DNA of 64,000 nucleotides from an uncultured Eubacterium sp. (GTDB taxonomy: Bacteria; Bacillota; Clostridia; Lachnospirales; Lachnospiraceae), in NCBI GenBank assembly GCA_948579355.1, contig CAPAOV010000006.1, positions 1 to 64,000 of the forward strand, given 5' to 3'. Below the pieces are notes generated by a model. That model did no database searches. It worked only from the letters and a program-made list of their open reading frames with translations, and was not told where the DNA came from. Below are positions 1-8,580 of this stretch, in pieces. Position numbers and translations under genes: made by a program. Each line of letters opens with the position of its first letter. Within the stretch, counting starts at the first letter, position 1.

Positions 1-104
1 GATCATCAGTAAAACCGATTTGCGAAAAATGCAAAGTCATTAAAAGAAAGGGTCGTATCAGAGTAATCTGTGAGAATCCAAAACACAAACAAAGACAGGG
101 CTAA
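1..104 (+). CDS. rpmJ: 50S ribosomal protein L36 (3' part)
   Basis: The window opens inside this small zinc-ribbon protein of the large ribosomal subunit; the reading frame starts at base 3 and stops at 102-104. The visible residues contain CEKC and later CENPKH, the C-x2-C...C-x4-H zinc site of the zinc-binding form of L36. It is the first visible gene of the ribosomal protein superoperon, upstream of rpsM as in most Firmicutes. The start codon lies outside the window. Identification is firm despite truncation. Confidence 0.95.
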   Translation, partial: SSVKPICEKCKVIKRKGRIRVICENPKHKQRQG

Positions 105-119
105 TGAATATATCGAAAA

Positions 120-147
120 CCTAAAGAATAAATTCTTTAGGTTATTT
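120..147 (+). terminator. Hairpin after rpmJ, possible weak terminator
   Basis: A perfect 10-bp inverted repeat (120-129 with 132-141) follows the rpmJ stop by 15 bases. The tail is only TTATTT, so it may be a leaky terminator or processing hairpin rather than a full stop. It would partly separate rpmJ from the rpsM-rpoA-rplQ segment. Confidence 0.4.
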
Positions 148-362
148 CGCGTTTATAAATTCAAGTTCTTGCTTTCTGTGTTACAACATCGTCCGTCACA
201 GAATGATTGGCTGTCATTCATCTTAGGTGTTGTGATATTGCAACGGTAAGCAGTGCGGTGTTCTCCGATTGAGTTTCTACTATATATAAAAGGCTTTTGG
301 TTTGAAGTCGGGAGACGCATCGGTTCTTGCATCGTACGGTTGTTGTGATTTAAAGCGGCTGC

Positions 363-431
363 AAAGTATTTACTGAGTAAATAAAGTATTTACTGCGTAA
401 ATACTTCCGAAGAACGGCGGGGTCGTTCTTC
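363..431 (+). repeat. Tandem 20-bp palindromic repeats plus hairpin in rpsM leader
   Basis: Within the unusually long gap between rpmJ and rpsM (105-499), bases 363-382 and 383-402 are direct repeats differing at one position. Each is itself palindromic (ATTTACT-AGTAAAT type), and the second forms a 10-bp stem. A further hairpin (409-416 with 424-431, 8 bp) follows. This could be a tandem operator or a structured mRNA leader. No clear promoter was recognised nearby. Confidence 0.55.
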
Positions 432-449
432 ACCAAGTAAAGGAGTTTT

Positions 450-521
450 ATGAGGACTCAGAGAAAAACAAAAATAGTAAATGGAGGTGCAATGCACACA
501 TGGCTCGTATCAGTGGTGTAG
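450..521 (+). CDS. Possible 23-codon upstream ORF overlapping rpsM
   Basis: An ATG at 450 is preceded at good distance by AAAGGAG (439-445). The frame runs 23 codons and stops at 519-521, 22 bases inside rpsM. It reads through the rpsM ribosome-binding site. It may be a leader peptide coupling translation to rpsM, or a chance ORF; its peptide resembles nothing I recognise. Confidence 0.25.
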   Translation: MRTQRKTKIVNGGAMHTWLVSVV

Positions 522-868
522 ATTTACCAAGAGAAAAACGTGTAGAAATAGGTCTTACCTATATTTATGGTATCGGCGTGTCTAGTTCCAGAAGAATTCT
601 GGCGGAGGCAAATGTTAATCCGGATATCCGTTGTAAGGATTTGTCCGACGAAGATGTTTCCAAAATCCGTGATGTAATCGACCGCACACAGGTTGTAGAG
701 GGTGACCTTCGCAGAGAGGTTGCGTTGAATATTAAGAAATTACAGGAAATTGGTTGCTATCGCGGTATCCGTCATAGAAAGGGACTTCCGGTTCGCGGCC
801 AGAAGACGAAGACGAACGCAAGAACCCGTAAAGGGCCTAAGCGTACGGTAGCAAATAAGAAGAAATAA
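500..868 (+). CDS. rpsM: 30S ribosomal protein S13
   Basis: S13 sits in the head of the small subunit and contacts the P-site tRNA and L5. The 122-residue product has the usual length. It begins MARISGVDLPREKRVEIGL, carries the helix-turn-turn-helix region, and ends with the conserved basic tail (RGQKTKTNARTRKGPKR). GGAGGTG at 483-489 serves the ATG at 500. It is followed by rpsK after 18 bases. The 395-base gap upstream is larger than usual and contains hairpins and a small upstream ORF. Confidence 0.98.
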   Translation: MARISGVDLPREKRVEIGLTYIYGIGVSSSRRILAEANVNPDIRCKDLSDEDVSKIRDVIDRTQVVEGDLRREVALNIKKLQEIGCYRGIRHRKGLPVRGQKTKTNARTRKGPKRTVANKKK

Positions 869-886
869 TATAGGAGGTTAAGACGT

Positions 887-1282
887 ATGGCTAAGCAAGT
901 TGCAAAAAAGGCGTCAAAAAAGCGTGTCAAGAAGAATATTGACCGTGGACAGGCACATATTCAGTCATCTTTTAATAATACAATCGTAACATTGACAGAT
1001 ATGCAGGGTAATGCTATTTCCTGGGCAAGCGCAGGCGGACTTGGATTTAGAGGTTCTAAAAAATCCACACCTTATGCCGCACAGATGGCAGCAGAGACAG
1101 CAGCAAAGGCTGCTTTGCCTCATGGTTTGAAGACGGTAGAAGTAATGGTAAAAGGTCCGGGTTCCGGCCGTGAAGCTGCAATTCGTGCAATTCAGGCGTG
1201 CGGTATCGAAGTAACAAGTATTCAGGATGTTACACCGGTTCCACACAATGGCTGCAGACCACCAAAACGTAGAAGAGTATAG
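887..1282 (+). CDS. rpsK: 30S ribosomal protein S11
   Basis: S11 lies on the platform of the 30S subunit near the mRNA exit. The 131-residue product has the family core with IQSSFNNTIVTLTD and GFRGSKKSTPYAAQ, the GPGSGRE glycine loop, and the C-terminal DVTPVPHNGCRPPKRRRV. An AGGAGGT ribosome-binding site lies just upstream. It is packed between rpsM and rpsD in the superoperon. Confidence 0.98.
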   Translation: MAKQVAKKASKKRVKKNIDRGQAHIQSSFNNTIVTLTDMQGNAISWASAGGLGFRGSKKSTPYAAQMAAETAAKAALPHGLKTVEVMVKGPGSGREAAIRAIQACGIEVTSIQDVTPVPHNGCRPPKRRRV

Positions 1283-1300
1283 TTTAAGGAGGATTATGAA

Positions 1301-1894
1301 ATGGCTAGAGATATGACACCTGTTTTGAAAAGATGTAGGTCTCTTGATTTGGACCCGGTATATTTGGGGATTGACAAGAAGTCTAAAAGAAATGCCAGAA
1401 CGGGAAAGAAATTGAGTGAATATGGAAGTCAGTTGAGAGAAAAGCAGAAGGCTAAATTTATCTATGGTGTGTTGGAGAAGCCTTTCCGCAATTATTTTGC
1501 TAAAGCACAGAAGTTAAAATATGGTACAACCGGTGATAATTTGATGATTCTTCTTGAGTTGAGACTGGACAATGTTATGTTCCGCTTAGGTTATGGCAGA
1601 ACAAGAAAAGAAGCTCGTCAGATTGTTGACCACAAGCATGTACTTGTAAATGGTAAATGCGTAAATATCCCATCTTATCAGGTGAAAGCCGGAGATGTGA
1701 TTGAAATAAAAGAGAAATTTAAAGGGGCTCAGAGATATAAAGATATCCTTGAAGTAACTGGAGCAAGATTGGTTCCTGCTTGGTTAGAGGCAGACCATGA
1801 AAATCTTTCCGGAACGGTAACGGCTATTCCTACCAGAGCAGAGATTGATGTGCCAGTGAATGATGTGCTTATTGTCGAGTTGTACTCTAAGTAA
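1301..1894 (+). CDS. rpsD: 30S ribosomal protein S4
   Basis: S4 binds 16S rRNA early in 30S assembly and often feeds back on its own operon. The 197-residue product has the N-terminal S4 domain and, around residues 90-150, the S4 RNA-binding fold (MFRLGYGRTRKEARQIVDH, HVLVNGKCVNIPSYQVKAGD). The N-terminal zinc cysteines of some S4 proteins are absent (one Cys only near residue 12), so this is the zinc-independent form. The position between rpsK and rpoA is typical of Clostridia. Confidence 0.97.
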   Translation: MARDMTPVLKRCRSLDLDPVYLGIDKKSKRNARTGKKLSEYGSQLREKQKAKFIYGVLEKPFRNYFAKAQKLKYGTTGDNLMILLELRLDNVMFRLGYGRTRKEARQIVDHKHVLVNGKCVNIPSYQVKAGDVIEIKEKFKGAQRYKDILEVTGARLVPAWLEADHENLSGTVTAIPTRAEIDVPVNDVLIVELYSK

Positions 1895-1923
1895 TTAAGT
1901 AAACCCAAAAGGAGGGTCCAGTA

Positions 1924-2889
1924 GTGTTTGAATTTGAAAAACCAAGAATTGAAATTGCTGAAATTTCGGAAGATAAGAAATATGGACGTTTTGTAGTAGA
2001 ACCACTTGAAAGAGGATACGGAACTACTTTGGGTAATTCTTTGAGAAGGATTATGCTTTCATCCTTACCTGGCTCGGCAGTTAGCCAGATTAAGATTGAC
2101 GGCGTTGTACATGAGTTCAGCTCAATCCCGGGAGTAAAAGAAGATGTAACGGAAATCGTTATGAACATTAAAAATCTTGCGATTAAAAATACGTGCGAGG
2201 ATTTGAGCGCTCTGAAAATGATGTATATTGACGCAACAGGAGAAGGCGTAGTGACAGCAGCGGATATCAAATGTGATTCGGATTTGGAGATTATCAATAC
2301 GGAGCAGGTGATAGCTACACTAAATGGTGGCGCTGACTGTAAACTTTACATTGAGATGACAGTAAGTAATGGCCGTGGTTATGTGAGCTCGGACCGTAAT
2401 AAGAGAGACGATATGGCAATTGACGTAATTGCTATTGATTCCATTTATACACCAATTGAGAGAGTAAATATTAAAGTTGAGAATACTCGAGTTGGTCAGA
2501 TTACTGACTTTGATAAATTGACACTGGATGTATTTACGAACGGTACATTGGAGCCGGATGAGGCAATCAGTTTGGCTGCTAAAGTATTGAGTGAACACCT
2601 CAATTCTTTCATTGACCTTTCAGAGAAAGCAAGAATGGCGGAAGTCATTGTCGAGAAAGAAGAGGATGATTCTCAAAAAGTTATGGATATGAACATTGAT
2701 GAATTAGAGTTGTCGGTTCGTTCCTATAACTGTTTGAAGAGAGCCGGCATTAATACAGTAGAAGAGTTGACAAACAAAACCGAAGAGGAGATGATGAAAG
2801 TTCGTAATTTGGGTCGTAAGTCCCTTGAGGAAGTACACGCTAAATTAAAAGAACTGGGATTGTCTCTTAGCAATGGTGAAACGGAATAA
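1924..2889 (+). CDS. rpoA: DNA-directed RNA polymerase subunit alpha
   Basis: Alpha dimerises to seed assembly of RNA polymerase and binds UP elements and activators. The 321-residue product has the N-terminal assembly domain (RGYGTTLGNSLRRIMLSSLPG near residues 30-50) and a C-terminal domain with ELSVRSYNCLKRAGI and LGRKSLEEV, the two DNA-contact helices. The start is GTG at 1924 with AGGAGGG upstream. It lies in the usual place between rpsD and rplQ. Confidence 0.98.
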   Translation: MFEFEKPRIEIAEISEDKKYGRFVVEPLERGYGTTLGNSLRRIMLSSLPGSAVSQIKIDGVVHEFSSIPGVKEDVTEIVMNIKNLAIKNTCEDLSALKMMYIDATGEGVVTAADIKCDSDLEIINTEQVIATLNGGADCKLYIEMTVSNGRGYVSSDRNKRDDMAIDVIAIDSIYTPIERVNIKVENTRVGQITDFDKLTLDVFTNGTLEPDEAISLAAKVLSEHLNSFIDLSEKARMAEVIVEKEEDDSQKVMDMNIDELELSVRSYNCLKRAGINTVEELTNKTEEEMMKVRNLGRKSLEEVHAKLKELGLSLSNGETE

Positions 2890-2913
2890 TTGTAATAACA
2901 AGGAGGAAATATC

Positions 2914-3450
2914 ATGGCAGGCTATAGAAAACTTGGAAGAACTTCCAGCCAGAGAAAAGCTTTGCTGAGAAATCAGGTAACCAGCTTGTTGTATCATGGT
3001 AAGATTGTTACAACAGAAGCGAAAGCAAAAGAAATTCGTAAGATTGCTGAGCATATGATTGCTTTGGCCGTTAAGGAAAAGGATAATTATGAGACGGTTA
3101 CGGTTCAGGCAAAAGTAGCGCAGAAAGATAAAGATGGTAAGAGAGTAAAAGAAGTTGTCGATGGAAAACGGGTTACCGTTTATGATACGGTAGATAAGGA
3201 AATCAAAAAGGATAATCCATCCCGTCTTCATGCGAGACGTCAGATGAAGAAAATGCTCTATACGGTAAAAGAAGTTCCTGCAGAGACAGCAGGTAGAAAA
3301 AAAGGAACAAAAGAAGTTGATATTACCAATCTCCTCTTTGATGAGATTGCTCCAAAGTATGCAGACCGCAATGGTGGATATACCCGAATCATTAAGATTG
3401 GGCCGCGCAAGGGCGATGCAGCGATGGAAGTTGTTATTGAGTTGGTATAA
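2914..3450 (+). CDS. rplQ: 50S ribosomal protein L17, extended form
   Basis: L17 binds near the peptide exit tunnel. The product starts MAGYRKLGRTSSQRKALLRNQ as in all L17 proteins and ends with the YTRI-K-PRKGDAAMEVVIELV core. At 178 residues it is about 50 longer than the E. coli protein. The extra residues lie in the middle (about 65-115, rich in Lys, Asp and Glu), so a lineage-specific insertion is inferred. It is the last gene of the superoperon and is followed by a terminator. Confidence 0.97.
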   Translation: MAGYRKLGRTSSQRKALLRNQVTSLLYHGKIVTTEAKAKEIRKIAEHMIALAVKEKDNYETVTVQAKVAQKDKDGKRVKEVVDGKRVTVYDTVDKEIKKDNPSRLHARRQMKKMLYTVKEVPAETAGRKKGTKEVDITNLLFDEIAPKYADRNGGYTRIIKIGPRKGDAAMEVVIELV

Positions 3451-3465
3451 AGAATTGTGTTCAAG

Positions 3466-3493
3466 GGGATTGTCAGTCTGGCAGTCCCTTTTT
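3466..3493 (+). terminator. Intrinsic terminator after rplQ
   Basis: A 9-bp stem including two G-U pairs (3466-3474 with 3480-3488) has a 5-base loop and is followed directly by TTTTT. It closes the ribosomal protein superoperon. The ecf genes downstream therefore need read-through or their own start. Confidence 0.75.
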
Positions 3494-3547
3494 GCATTCG
3501 CAGAGATAAAATGGCAGTGTTGGGACGGGTTCAGAATGGAGTAATTT

Positions 3548-4399
3548 ATGATTGAGGCAAGGCATATCCGATTTGACTATATACGGCGGGATGAAAAAAA
3601 AGAAGTGATTGCGCTGGAAACAGCGCTGAAAGATGTTTCTTTCGAGGTAAAAGCGGGAGATTTTGTTGCCATTCTCGGACATAACGGTTCGGGTAAATCC
3701 ACTCTGGCAAAACATATCAACGCCTTATTGGTTCCCGAAGAGGGAACCGTCTATGTCGAACATATGGACACGTCTGAGGAAGATATGAAATGGAAGATTC
3801 GTCAACGGGTGGGAATGGTATTTCAAAATCCGGATAATCAGATTGTACACAATGTGGTAGAAGAGGATGTAGGGTTTGGCCCTGAAAATATCGGCGTTCC
3901 CACAAAGGAAATATGGGAGCGGGTCGAAGACGCTCTGGAAAAAGTGGGGATGCTCATTGCGAGAAAGGAATCACCGAATAATCTGTCAGGCGGTCAGAAA
4001 CAGAGGGTGGCAATTGCAGGAATACTGGCAATGCATCCGAAGTGTATTGTGCTTGACGAAGCCACCGCCATGCTCGACCCGATAGGCCGCAGGGATGTGT
4101 TGCAGGCGGTCAGGGAATTGAACAAAAAGGAAAAGATTACCGTCATATGGGTTACGCATTATATGGACGAGGTAGTAGAAGCGGATTCTGTTATCGTTAT
4201 GAACAAAGGGGAAATTGCGTTAGAGGGTACGCCGAAACAGATATTTCCGCAAGTGGAGCTGTTACAGCAATACCGTCTTGACGTGCCGCAGGCAACGCTG
4301 CTCGCACATGAGCTGAGGAAACGGGGGCTGCCAATCCCAGAGGACATAATAACAGTAGAAGAATTGGTTGATGCAGTTGCGTATGCGTTAGGAAAATAG
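3548..4399 (+). CDS. ecfA1: ECF transporter ATPase A1
   Basis: One of two ATPases of the energy-coupling-factor module, which with EcfT drives vitamin- or metal-binding S components. The 283-residue ABC protein has Walker A GHNGSGKS, the Q-loop FQNPDNQ typical of Ecf/CbiO ATPases, signature LSGGQKQR and Walker B CIVLDEATAMLD. It is followed by ecfA2 and ecfT with short gaps. No S component lies here, so the module probably serves several unlinked ones. Confidence 0.95.
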   Translation: MIEARHIRFDYIRRDEKKEVIALETALKDVSFEVKAGDFVAILGHNGSGKSTLAKHINALLVPEEGTVYVEHMDTSEEDMKWKIRQRVGMVFQNPDNQIVHNVVEEDVGFGPENIGVPTKEIWERVEDALEKVGMLIARKESPNNLSGGQKQRVAIAGILAMHPKCIVLDEATAMLDPIGRRDVLQAVRELNKKEKITVIWVTHYMDEVVEADSVIVMNKGEIALEGTPKQIFPQVELLQQYRLDVPQATLLAHELRKRGLPIPEDIITVEELVDAVAYALGK

Positions 4400-4410
4400 G
4401 AGGCAGGACA

Positions 4411-5259
4411 TTGGCTATTATCATCCATCAGTTAAGTTACACTTACAGCGAGGGAACCGCCTATGAAAAAAAGGCGCTGCATGACATTAACTTGAAAATA
4501 GAACAGGGGGAGTTCATTGGTCTCATTGGACATACCGGTTCCGGCAAATCAACGTTAATTCAGCATTTGAATGGTTTATTAAAACCGACGTCAGGGAGTA
4601 TTTACTTTCATGGTGAAGATATTCATGACCGCGATTACTCATTGAAGAAGTTAAGGAGTAAAGTTGGGTTGGTTTTTCAATATCCGGAGCAGCAGTTGTT
4701 TGAGAGTACAGTGATTGAAGATGTAAAATTTGGGCCGAAAAATATGGGGATGGCTCCGTTGGATGTCGATTTGCACGCCTTTGAGGCGTTGAAACAGGTT
4801 GGTATTCCGGAGGATTTATTGGATTGCTCCCCATGGGAACTATCCGGCGGACAAAAGCGGCGTGTGGCGATAGCGGGTGTTTTGGCAATGGAACCGGAGG
4901 TATTGATATTAGATGAGCCGACCGCGGGTTTAGACCCACAGGGGCGGGATGAAATACTGAACCTGCTTGACAGGCTTCACAGAGAGCGCAACATCACGAT
5001 TGTGCTTGTATCGCATAGTATGGAAGACGTGGCCGAATATGTAAAACGTCTTATTGTGATGCATGAGGGAAGTGTGCGCTATGACGGAACGCCGGAGGAA
5101 GTGTTTTCCCATTACAAAGAGTTAGAAAAAATCGGGCTTTCTGCGCCGCAAATAACATATGTGATGGAGGGGCTGGCAAATCGGGGCATTGATTTGCCGC
5201 ATTATGCTATTACCGTTACCGATGCGGTGGAAACCATTATGGCGTTAAAAAGGCGTTAG
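4411..5259 (+). CDS. ecfA2: ECF transporter ATPase A2
   Basis: Second ATPase of the ECF module, 282 residues, forming a heterodimer with EcfA1. Motifs are Walker A GHTGSGKS, Q-loop FQYPEQQ, signature LSGGQKRR and Walker B VLILDEPTAGLD. The start is TTG at 4411, chosen because GGAGGC lies just upstream and the protein begins in line with the family. It starts 11 bases after ecfA1. Confidence 0.95.
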   Translation: MAIIIHQLSYTYSEGTAYEKKALHDINLKIEQGEFIGLIGHTGSGKSTLIQHLNGLLKPTSGSIYFHGEDIHDRDYSLKKLRSKVGLVFQYPEQQLFESTVIEDVKFGPKNMGMAPLDVDLHAFEALKQVGIPEDLLDCSPWELSGGQKRRVAIAGVLAMEPEVLILDEPTAGLDPQGRDEILNLLDRLHRERNITIVLVSHSMEDVAEYVKRLIVMHEGSVRYDGTPEEVFSHYKELEKIGLSAPQITYVMEGLANRGIDLPHYAITVTDAVETIMALKRR

Positions 5260-5274
5260 ACAGAGGAGATTACT

Positions 5275-6081
5275 ATGCTGCGAGATATGACAATAGGACA
5301 ATTTTATCCGATAGAATCCCCGGTACATCGGTTGGATTCAAGAGTAAAGGTGGTAGGGGTTTTTCTCTATCTTATTTCTCTTTTCATTTTCCAAAAGTTT
5401 TGTGGATATGCCGTTGTGACGCTCTTTCTTGCAACCATTATTTTTCTTTCTAAAGTGCCGTTAAAATATGTGCTTCGAGGCATGAAACCGATTTTGTTTC
5501 TATTAGTTTTTACGGCGTTGTTTAATCTGTTTGGAACGCACGGCGATATTGCTTTCCAGTGGAAATTTATCAGTATAACATGGCAGGGTATACAAAAGAC
5601 TCTATTCATGTCAATGCGGCTTATTTATCTTGTTATTGGTTCGTCTATGTTGACTTATACGACGACTCCGAATCAGTTGACGGATGCCCTAGAGAATTTA
5701 ATGAAGCCGCTAAACAAGATAAAAGTGCCGGTGCATGAATTTGCCATGATGATGTCGTTGGCGCTGCGTTTTATTCCCATTCTTTTGGAGGAAGCTAATC
5801 GTATCATTAACGCGCAAAGTGCGCGGGGAGCAGATTTTGAAGAGGGTAAAATCTGGCAGCGGATGCGCGCTATGATATCCATTCTGGTACCCTTGTTAGT
5901 TTCCGCACTGCGCCGTGCGTATGAATTGGCAAACGCCATGGAGGCAAGATGTTATCGGGGTGGAGAGGGGCGAACGAAAATGAAGCCTCTTCGTTATCGT
6001 GCAGTCGATATTTCCGCTTATGGTATTCTGGTTTTGTATCTGCTGGCGATTATTGCCGTCAATCGTTTTGTACCAATATAG
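5275..6081 (+). CDS. ecfT: ECF transporter transmembrane protein T
   Basis: The membrane subunit that couples the two Ecf ATPases to exchangeable S components. The 268-residue product has several hydrophobic segments. Near the C-terminus it has the two short Ala-x-Arg-type coupling motifs (QSARGADFE and AMEARCYRGG) that dock into the ATPases. It sits 15 bases after ecfA2 and 11 bases before truA, so all four genes appear to be one operon. Confidence 0.95.
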   Translation: MLRDMTIGQFYPIESPVHRLDSRVKVVGVFLYLISLFIFQKFCGYAVVTLFLATIIFLSKVPLKYVLRGMKPILFLLVFTALFNLFGTHGDIAFQWKFISITWQGIQKTLFMSMRLIYLVIGSSMLTYTTTPNQLTDALENLMKPLNKIKVPVHEFAMMMSLALRFIPILLEEANRIINAQSARGADFEEGKIWQRMRAMISILVPLLVSALRRAYELANAMEARCYRGGEGRTKMKPLRYRAVDISAYGILVLYLLAIIAVNRFVPI

Positions 6082-6092
6082 GAGGAGGGGCG

Positions 6093-6884
6093 ATGAGAAG
6101 AATACGTCTTGTTGTGGCATACGACGGAACCAATTATTCCGGGTGGCAAATGCAAAAAAATGCAACAACGATAGAGGGTGAATTAGCGGGGGCGCTGCGC
6201 AATCTTCTGGGAAAAGAAGTTCCCTTAATCGGTGCAAGCCGTACGGACGCAGGCGTACATGCGATGGGGAATATCGCAGTTTTTGATACGGACAGTAAAA
6301 TTCCCCAAGACAAATTCGCCATTGCACTGAATCACTATTTGCCGGAAGACATCCGTGTCCGATATTCGGATGAAGTAACGTCTGACTATCATCCCCGATA
6401 CGAAAAGACAGTGAAGACATATGAATATACGGTTTTGAACTGCGAGATTGCGCTGCCTGCTTGGAGGTTGTACTCGTATCATGTTTACCGGCCGTTGAAT
6501 ATTGAGAGTATGAAAGCGGCGGCAAAACTATTAGAGGGGGAGCATGACTTTTCTGCTTTTTGCTCTGCCGGCAGTCAGGTCAAAAGTAAGGTGCGAACGG
6601 TATATGAGATATCCATACAGGAAACGCCGCTGTCTTTTTGCGCCGGCCACGTATTGCGCTTCCGCGTGCGCGGCAACGGTTTTTTGTATAATATGGTGCG
6701 CATTATCGTCGGCACATTATTGGAGGTGGGAATGGGGCGGCGGACAGTAGAGAGTGTACAGGAGGCGCTTGCCACTGGAGAACGACAGCAAGCAGGGCCA
6801 ACGGCGCCGCCGCAGGGGTTGATGTTGGCAGAAATCCGGCATTGCGATTGTGAGAAAAAGATAACGATTTCTAACGAATGTTGA
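6093..6884 (+). CDS. truA: tRNA pseudouridine synthase A
   Basis: TruA makes pseudouridine at positions 38-40 of the tRNA anticodon stem-loop. The 263-residue product begins MRRIRLVVAYDGTNYSGWQ. It has the catalytic aspartate (D52) in GASRTDAGVHA and the late FLYNMVRIIVGTLLEVG motif. The ATG at 6093 is preferred over an in-frame upstream start because GGAGGAGGGG lies directly before it and the family starts here. In most Firmicutes rplM follows; here a secreted esterase intervenes. Confidence 0.96.
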   Translation: MRRIRLVVAYDGTNYSGWQMQKNATTIEGELAGALRNLLGKEVPLIGASRTDAGVHAMGNIAVFDTDSKIPQDKFAIALNHYLPEDIRVRYSDEVTSDYHPRYEKTVKTYEYTVLNCEIALPAWRLYSYHVYRPLNIESMKAAAKLLEGEHDFSAFCSAGSQVKSKVRTVYEISIQETPLSFCAGHVLRFRVRGNGFLYNMVRIIVGTLLEVGMGRRTVESVQEALATGERQQAGPTAPPQGLMLAEIRHCDCEKKITISNEC

Positions 6885-6909
6885 CATATGAAACAAATAT
6901 GGCTAAAAT
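6881..6909 (+). promoter_or_regulatory. Sigma-A type promoter for the esterase gene
   Basis: TTGACA at 6881-6886, a 17-base spacer and TAAAAT at 6904-6909. The -35 box overlaps the truA stop codon. This gives the esterase gene a start independent of the ecf-truA operon. Confidence 0.75.
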
Positions 6910-6977
6910 AAAAATAACCGTGTTATAGAAGTCATTTATGACACCGAATTATAATGAAAGGGAAATGGAGGATTAAA

Positions 6978-8543
6978 ATGAACAACAAAATCAGAAGAAC
7001 TGTAGCAAAGCTGCTTTTGGTAGTTCTTTCCATAGGTGTGTTGGAAAGTCATGCGCAGAACGATGTCCAGCAATCATTAGCAGCCAAAAAAGTTAAGGTG
7101 ACATTGAAAAAGAAGCTTACATTGAAGAAGGGGAAGACTTATAAACTGAAAGCGAAAAAGACGCCGGCAAAGGCAAAGCTTACATGGAAATCATCCAAGC
7201 CAAAGATAGTGTCAGTGAATAGCAAGGGGAAAATCAAGGCAAAGAAAGTCGGAAAGGCTACGATTACGGTAACGGCAAAATACAAAGGTACAAAGAAAAA
7301 GGCAACTTGTAAAGTGACGGTGAAAGGTAAAGAAAAGAAAACTCCGGATGCAACGCCGGATAACACTACAAAGCAGTCCCCAACTTCGACGCCGCCAACG
7401 AATGACCCGACCGCTACACCGGAGCCGACAAAGACGCCGCGTCCGACGAGAAAGCCGTCCACGCCGACCCCGGAACCAGTGAAAGTTGAGTACAAAGCAG
7501 ATTACGAGATTGAACTTGGCGAGAAATTAGATGCTAAGACAAAAGTGACGCCGGCAGAAGGTAAAATTGAGGATTATAACATTTCTACGACAAACGAATA
7601 TGTGGCATCGGTAGATGCCAGCGGTATAATTAAATCAAACCATATTGGTAAATGTCTGCTTGTATTGACGTCAAAGGCAGATGAGACGAAGAAAGAGTCT
7701 TACAAATTATGTGTAACGGACAATTTTGTTCCGCGGGATGGATTTAATGAATACAACGAGAACATTGCGCATGGTGAAGTGAAAGATTTTAATTATCCAT
7801 CACAATACCGTGAGAGTGGGCAGGGACATGCCAAGATTTATTTTCCGCCAAATTATGACCCGGAAAATAAGAAATATAACTTGTTGTTCTGTTTACATGG
7901 CGGCGGACAGGATGAGAGCTTCTGGACGTTAGGAAGACCGCTGGGACAGGGCGGATGTCACGCACAGTATATTCTCGATACGTTGTATGCCGAGAAAGAG
8001 TTGTCAGACGCGATTGTCGTATTCCCGAATGGTAACATTAAATATGATAAGAACAAAGAATATCCGAATACGGTACCGGACCCGATTATACAGAATTCGT
8101 GGAGTGATTGTTACTTATTTGAGTATGAAGTAATTTATGATTTATTACCATATATGCAGAACAATTATCCAATTGAAAAGGGTGCTGACCATACCGGCGT
8201 ATGCGGCTTGTCCATGGGATGTGGCGAGGCGATAGAGATTGGTTTGAAGCATCCGGATTTGTTCCATCATATGGGCTTCTTCTCAGCAGGACCTTTCGCT
8301 TCTACCAAACAGACGATTGTGACAACAAAAGAGGATGCAGAACGAATTAACAAAGAGATTAAACTTTGCTTCTTTATTACCGGTCAGTACGACCATATGA
8401 TGGATGACAGCGGAAGAAGATTTGTTAATAATTGTGATTCACTTGGTATGAACAGTATGTTCTTTGAAGTAAAGAGTACGGGCCATGATGACAGATGTTG
8501 GGACCGTGCGCTGTACGCTTTTATGAAACATGCGTTTAAGTAA
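6978..8543 (+). CDS. Secreted carbohydrate esterase (CE1 / feruloyl esterase-like) with Ig-like domain
   Basis: A 521-residue predicted secreted esterase, likely removing feruloyl or acetyl groups from plant polysaccharide. A signal peptide (about residues 1-26) is followed by a very Lys-rich Big2-type Ig-like domain (about 35-125), a Thr/Pro linker (about 130-175), a second small beta domain and a C-terminal alpha/beta hydrolase. The triad can be placed at Ser412 (GLSMG), Asp472 (GQYD) and His503 (TGHDD); an oxyanion-type CLHGGG is present. GGAGG at 6967-6971 fixes the start at 6978. Its location between truA and rplM is unusual. Substrate is inferred from family only. Confidence 0.85.
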   Translation: MNNKIRRTVAKLLLVVLSIGVLESHAQNDVQQSLAAKKVKVTLKKKLTLKKGKTYKLKAKKTPAKAKLTWKSSKPKIVSVNSKGKIKAKKVGKATITVTAKYKGTKKKATCKVTVKGKEKKTPDATPDNTTKQSPTSTPPTNDPTATPEPTKTPRPTRKPSTPTPEPVKVEYKADYEIELGEKLDAKTKVTPAEGKIEDYNISTTNEYVASVDASGIIKSNHIGKCLLVLTSKADETKKESYKLCVTDNFVPRDGFNEYNENIAHGEVKDFNYPSQYRESGQGHAKIYFPPNYDPENKKYNLLFCLHGGGQDESFWTLGRPLGQGGCHAQYILDTLYAEKELSDAIVVFPNGNIKYDKNKEYPNTVPDPIIQNSWSDCYLFEYEVIYDLLPYMQNNYPIEKGADHTGVCGLSMGCGEAIEIGLKHPDLFHHMGFFSAGPFASTKQTIVTTKEDAERINKEIKLCFFITGQYDHMMDDSGRRFVNNCDSLGMNSMFFEVKSTGHDDRCWDRALYAFMKHAFK

Positions 8544-8580
8544 GTTCCTGTTTCACGTAAGATGGATTGAAAGAAATTTC

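Noticed and set aside
5949..6092. Longer N-terminus for TruA
   Set aside because: The extra residues overlap ecfT, lack similarity to TruA, and a strong ribosome-binding site lies at 6081-6090 before the family start.
7139..7495. Minus-strand ORF inside the esterase linker
   Set aside because: Antisense to the Lys-rich and Thr/Pro-rich part of a clear gene; composition bias explains the open frame.
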